NCBI GenBank assembly: GCA_033060915.1 | Contig: CM065388.1 | Coordinates: 36,355,001 to 36,419,000, forward strand | Length of the DNA stretch: 64,000 nucleotides | Direction: 5' to 3' | Origin: Euryodendron excelsum | Taxonomy: Eukaryota; Streptophyta; Magnoliopsida; Ericales; Pentaphylacaceae | In this document: in pieces, positions 60,196 through 64,000 of the stretch | How the letters are laid out: every line of letters begins with the position of its first letter | How positions within the stretch are numbered: position 1 is the first letter of the stretch | Position numbers and translations under genes: made by a program | Notes under the pieces: model-generated | What the model was told of the DNA's origin: nothing | Seen by the model: the letters and a program-made list of their open reading frames with translations, nothing else | Database searches by the model: none

Positions 60196-63100
60196 TTAGC
60201 AAAACTTATAAGCACCCCATTTTTGCCCGCTTGGCAATCTCCGGCTCGATCAGACTCACATTCAAACCTACATAGACACATTCAAAGCCAAACCAGCTTT
60301 ATAAACTCAATCTAGTTGATCAACCTCTTCACGGGCCCGCTGGGCCTAATGAGATAAAATGACCAAAATGCCCTTAGGGCATTTCTTGGTCCAATTTTAG
60401 TTGGCACGTCTTCTTAAAGATAGTAAGTCCATATTTCAATTCCAGTCCAGACTAGTCAAACTCAATTTGACACATCTTTTGAGAAAATTGATCCCTTAAA
60501 TGGTAAGTCCATTAAGTACAACACGTTTATCAAGAAAGCACAACCCCCTCAAAACGATAAATCCCTTCATACCCCTCGACCGGGACATAACCCAAGTCCT
60601 CGAGATGGTAGAGTGGTTCACTTTTGGCACCTGCTAGCCTACCAACATAGGATGTCCGTTATCTAGCACGTCTTTTGAGAAAGTTGATCCCTTAAACGAT
60701 AAAACCATCTAGTAGCTTCCCAAGATCAGGCAATCTCCGAAGTAAACGCATATCGTCAGAGTGACGAAAATAATCACAAAGATTGCAACCGTCAGGGTTA
60801 TAAAAACACTCACAAATATTGCAACAGTCAGAGTGACAGAAACACTCGCAAACAAGTCAACATTGAGAATGCCAACAAACTCACTATGTCATAGGACCGA
60901 ACACGCCTCTTGGCCATGACACGTTTACTGGAGGACGGGATACCTTAGAAAACTAGCTCATCACACACTATTATAGAAACAAAAACACCCAAAACCTAGG
61001 TCAACACCAGTGTATGCTAGCCTATTCCGGTGAAAAATGACCAAACTGCTTATTGGGCCCCACCGACACGTTTCTTGAAAAAGTACCTAAGACCTCAGAG
61101 CTGTAAGCCCACACTTTTAAGATTATCTCCAAGGATAATCTAGCATGTTCTAGTGCCTTCCAATCACTTCCGAATCAAGTCCGAGAGCATCCGGTCAAAA
61201 TGACCATTTTGCCCTTAGGCATCCAATTGCCTTCGGGAACCACACTAACTCTGGGTATGAAATTGGTTTTCTTTTGATGATGATTCTAATAGTATTTCCA
61301 ACCTTTTGGTGCCTTTTCAGGCCAATCCTAGTCCATTTCGGTAAACCTAATACGAAATGACCCTTTTGCCCCTAATGGGACGGTCGCCTTTTCTAACCAC
61401 ACCAGCTTTGGGTATCAAACCGGTAATTCCTTAGAACACTCTCAATATTGTTTCCAACCGTCAAATCTTCTCACGAATCACTTTCGGTCAGTCTTGGTGT
61501 TCTCCTGGTTCAAATGACTGTTTTGCCCCTAGTAGGCCGATCACCCTTTTCAACTACTCCAACTCTAGTTATCAAGCCGTCTACCTCCATGACACTCTTC
61601 TAGGGGTTCACGTTCATTCCCGGCTAAGTCAGGTTACTTGGAACCTTCCAGATCATTCCCAAATTTTTTGGAGTCCTCCTAGTGGAGCTAGGCCAAAAAT
61701 TGCATGGTAGTCACTAGGATAAGCGACCAAATCTTCTGCCCTGTGTCACAAGGGTCAAAGATCTGTTTCTTGCAGCCTCAAAAGTTTTCCAAAGAGACTC
61801 GCACCGCTAGTAGTGGTGCCAAGCTAAAAAATGGCCTAGTGTCACTCCTAGTGGCACCAAGCCTAAAAATAGCTTAGCACCACTGCAACAGGCTCCAAGC
61901 TCATTCTGGATGTCTATAAAGACAGGCCACCCCCTGCATATTTTGGGTCCACAAAATCACTTCAGAAACTCTGCCTCTCTGAAAAACAAAGCTTGAATTC
62001 CCTTAAAACACTAATTCTCTCAAGCCCCTTCAAACTCTAGCCTCCATACACTCAATCCTTAGCTTCCATATACTCGATACACTCAAATTCAAGTCTTCAA
62101 ACATCCATTAAAGATCAAAGTGTTGCATATTCAAAGCTTTTAAGGTTCAAGTAAAGCAAAGCAAACAAAGTAATCAAAGCAAAGAGAAGGCATGGTAGGG
62201 TTCCTAGTTAAGTTATGTAATCCCCCTATCTCTCTTATCTCTTCTAACGCACTTGGGCTTTCTTCTATTTTAATCTCCATCTTCTACCTCCTCTTGTTGC
62301 ATGGTTGAAACAAGGGACCTCTTGGTTCATACCTAGAAAGGTCTTGTAGAGAATCATCGTGTCGGGAATTTTCTTTGAGTTCCCCCTAATATAGTGTAAA
62401 TCTAGCCCCCTTGATTATGTGGTGAAGCCTGGCCTTGTATGTTCATGTCCTTATTGTATTGTGGTTATCATGATCATACATTGCATTCATTACCCTATTC
62501 AAAGGTTGTTTTCAAACTTTCATTAAAGATTGCTTTCAAAAATTGCATTCAAAACCTTTTTCTTTCAAAGATATTTTTAAAACCACACTCCTATGATGAT
62601 TTTAGTTATTCCATGGTTAGGGTTATTTTAAGAAAGGTTATATTCAATATGACCAACAAGGTCTAAATTTGAGTTCAAGTCTTAAATTATTTTTCAAGAA
62701 ATCACAACTCTAAGATGATTCTAGCCATTCCATGGTTAGAGTTGTTTTAGGAAAGTGTTACTTTTAAAGAGATTATCAAACTCCATATTAGGGTTCTAAA
62801 CCCTAGTTGTTGTCAAAATCACAACCCTAGAATGGTTCTAGTCTTCTCATGATTAGAATCATTTTAGGAAAGTGAGATATTCAAGAGACTTTCAAAAGTC
62901 TATATTCATGCCTTTCTAAAATTGTTTTGCAAATCCACTTTCTAAAAATTCTTCTCAAAGATTTACTTTCCAAAAACTCTTTGTCTTTTGAAACTTTCCT
63001 AATTTGGAACTTTTCTAATTCAAAATTTTCTAAAATTAAACTTTTCAAAATCAAACTTTTCTATTTCAAGTGCATGTTTTAACCCTAGGTTACATAAACC

Positions 63101-63300
63101 CTAGGAGGCCAAAGCCCTAGTTCAACCCTGACCCTAAGTTAGGAAGCTTAAACTCTTTTTAAAACCAAGATGGTTTTAATCCCAATTCAAGTCAAGATGA
63201 TTTCAAAGTTCAATTCAAGCTTTCCAAAATAAATCCAAGTTCGATTTCAAATCAAAGTTCAATTTCAAATCTTCTAATCAAAGTTCAAATCTAATCCTTT
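60196..63300 (+). mobile_element. About 3.1 kb foreign insert in gag, perhaps a long Gypsy LTR
   Basis: Starts near TGTTAGCAAAACTT and has no coding frame. It holds loose repeats with ATGACC.TTTTGCCC (near 60358, 61199, 61357 and 61516), CACTCRCAAA and CGTCAGRGTGA words near 60760-60850, TCTATAAAGACAGG (TATA-like) near 61913 with transcript-like sequence after it, and a tandem repeat at 62575-62930. The layout fits a very long solo LTR. I could not place the right edge or a target duplication, so other origins remain possible. Confidence 0.4.
62575..62930 (+). repeat. Tandem repeat, unit about 120 bp, 3 copies
   Basis: Units start near 62578, 62700 and 62818 with CACAACYCTA, GATGATTYTAG, ATTCCATGGTTAG and TTTTAGGAAAGTG in order. 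Confidence 0.8.
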
Positions 63301-63383
63301 TCAAGCCAAACCCCCCAAATTTTAGATGGTGAAGTGACGAATGTGATGAATGTTATATGGCGAAGTGATGGTAAAGTGATGAA

Positions 63384-63995
63384 TGTTACAACTGTGGCAA
63401 AAAGGGACACTTCGCACAAGATTGCCGATTAAGAAGAAAATCAGTCAAGGGAAACCTGAAGACATCGACTGATCAGTAACAGAAGACTATTAGTGAAGAC
63501 GAGTAGGATTTTGATGCATCCTTTGCTACAATATGGGTAGATGATCACCAATAGGATTGTGATAGTGATGCTGAATAGGACTTTGCTAAGTTGAGACTTG
63601 TTGATCACCAATATGAGTATAAGAGCGAAAAAGAGTGGGGTTGTCAGGCATCCTTTGTTGTGATGAAGTTTGATGAGGAGGCATGCTCAGAAGAAAATGA
63701 GATTGACTTCGATATGAGAACGATCGATGAGCAATTTGTCATAACCTCAAGTGCAGTAATAGAGTATGAGTTACTTGTTAATGCACTACTAGAAGAGGTA
63801 TGGAAGATATGGTGCTCTCCTTTCTAGTTGGTCCATCAAATGAATCACCGGGAATGTTCAATCAAAAGCTTGTTATCAAAGAGTTCCAGAGGAATGACCA
63901 ACCATAAGATGCACTTAATAAAGAGCTAGTCACTGCAGACTTGAAGGATGATAAAAAAAGAAATGGAGATTCTAAATGTCATGAGAATGCAAGGG
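63384..63995 (+). pseudogene. Copia gag C-terminus with CCHC zinc knuckle, many stops
   Basis: At 63384-63425 the frame reads CYNCGKKGHFAQDC, the CX2CX4HX4C knuckle by which gag binds element RNA. The same frame goes on as an acidic linker with repeated DHQ.D/AE.DFA motifs and, from 63591, LRLVDHQYEYKSEKEW up to a stop at 63825. In-frame TAG codons at 63504, 63552 and 63576 stand where the linker's repeated EWD-type motif calls for Trp. It belongs with the gag start at 60090. Protease and pol lie beyond the window. Confidence 0.75.
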
Positions 63996-64000
63996 ATAAA

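Noticed and set aside
59970..60281. 103-codon minus-strand frame
   Set aside because: Opposite strand of the Copia leader and gag start, which have better support.
62795..63125. Interstitial telomere repeats (AAACCCTA words)
   Set aside because: Single scattered copies, not tandem; they fit chance or telo-box promoter motifs.

Overview
The window is nuclear DNA of a flowering plant, most likely a eudicot; the species cannot be told from the sequence. Evidence is the AT-rich composition, many plant LTR retrotransposons (Copia gag, tRNA-iMet-type primer sites, TG...CA long terminal repeats), a tRNA-derived SINE, a plant mobile domain (MAIN-like) gene, intron-containing remnants of plant genes, and many (GA)n, (TA)n and (AC)n tracts. 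I found no intact conventional protein-coding gene. Almost every open frame over 60 codons is a chance frame or a shadow. The real coding signal is broken: stops, frameshifts or missing exons.

Layout, left to right. 1-2349: 5' end of a minus-strand Copia element (gag, primer site, LTR). 2350-3430: 3' internal fragment of another retroelement, with an inverted copy at 37.7-38.7 kb. 3.48-8.24 kb: unprocessed pseudogene of the checkpoint kinase ATR, lacking the catalytic exon. 13.5 kb: one broken exon of a DCAF8-like WD40 gene. 15.4-17.2 kb: second LTR of the first Copia family, with an expanded 20-bp minisatellite. 17.2-28.4 kb: AT-rich intergenic DNA with a probable solo LTR (23.05-24.01 kb) and local repeats. 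28.4-31.05 kb: AT-rich array with a unit of about 570 bp. 31.1-33.3 kb: decayed MAIN-like gene. 33.7-34.3 kb: unrecognised 212-codon frame with two in-frame TAA codons. 34.5-36.35 kb: array of eleven units of about 176 bp. 36.9-45.8 kb: pieces of a STY46-type Raf-like kinase pseudogene, a partial duplication of its upstream region, and a SINE with a 12-bp target duplication. 48.1-49.8 kb: Mutator-like non-autonomous element. 50.8-52.7 kb: solo Copia LTR. 53.8-56.6 kb: Gypsy-like non-coding sequence ending in a second array of about 176 bp. 56.7-58.8 kb: 3' end of an LTR element. 59.3-64 kb: a Copia element whose gag is split by about 3.2 kb of foreign DNA.

The parts do not form a pathway. The window is a graveyard of nested mobile elements around decayed gene duplicates. 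The points most worth following are: the two tandem arrays 20 kb apart that share a period and a core (diverged members of one satellite family, one beside a retroelement 3' end); the composite 28.4-36.35 kb block (array, MAIN-like gene, 212-codon frame, array), which could be an undescribed element; the repeated palindromes with a TCGA core inside unrelated LTRs; and the excess of Trp-to-TAG stops across unrelated pseudogenes.
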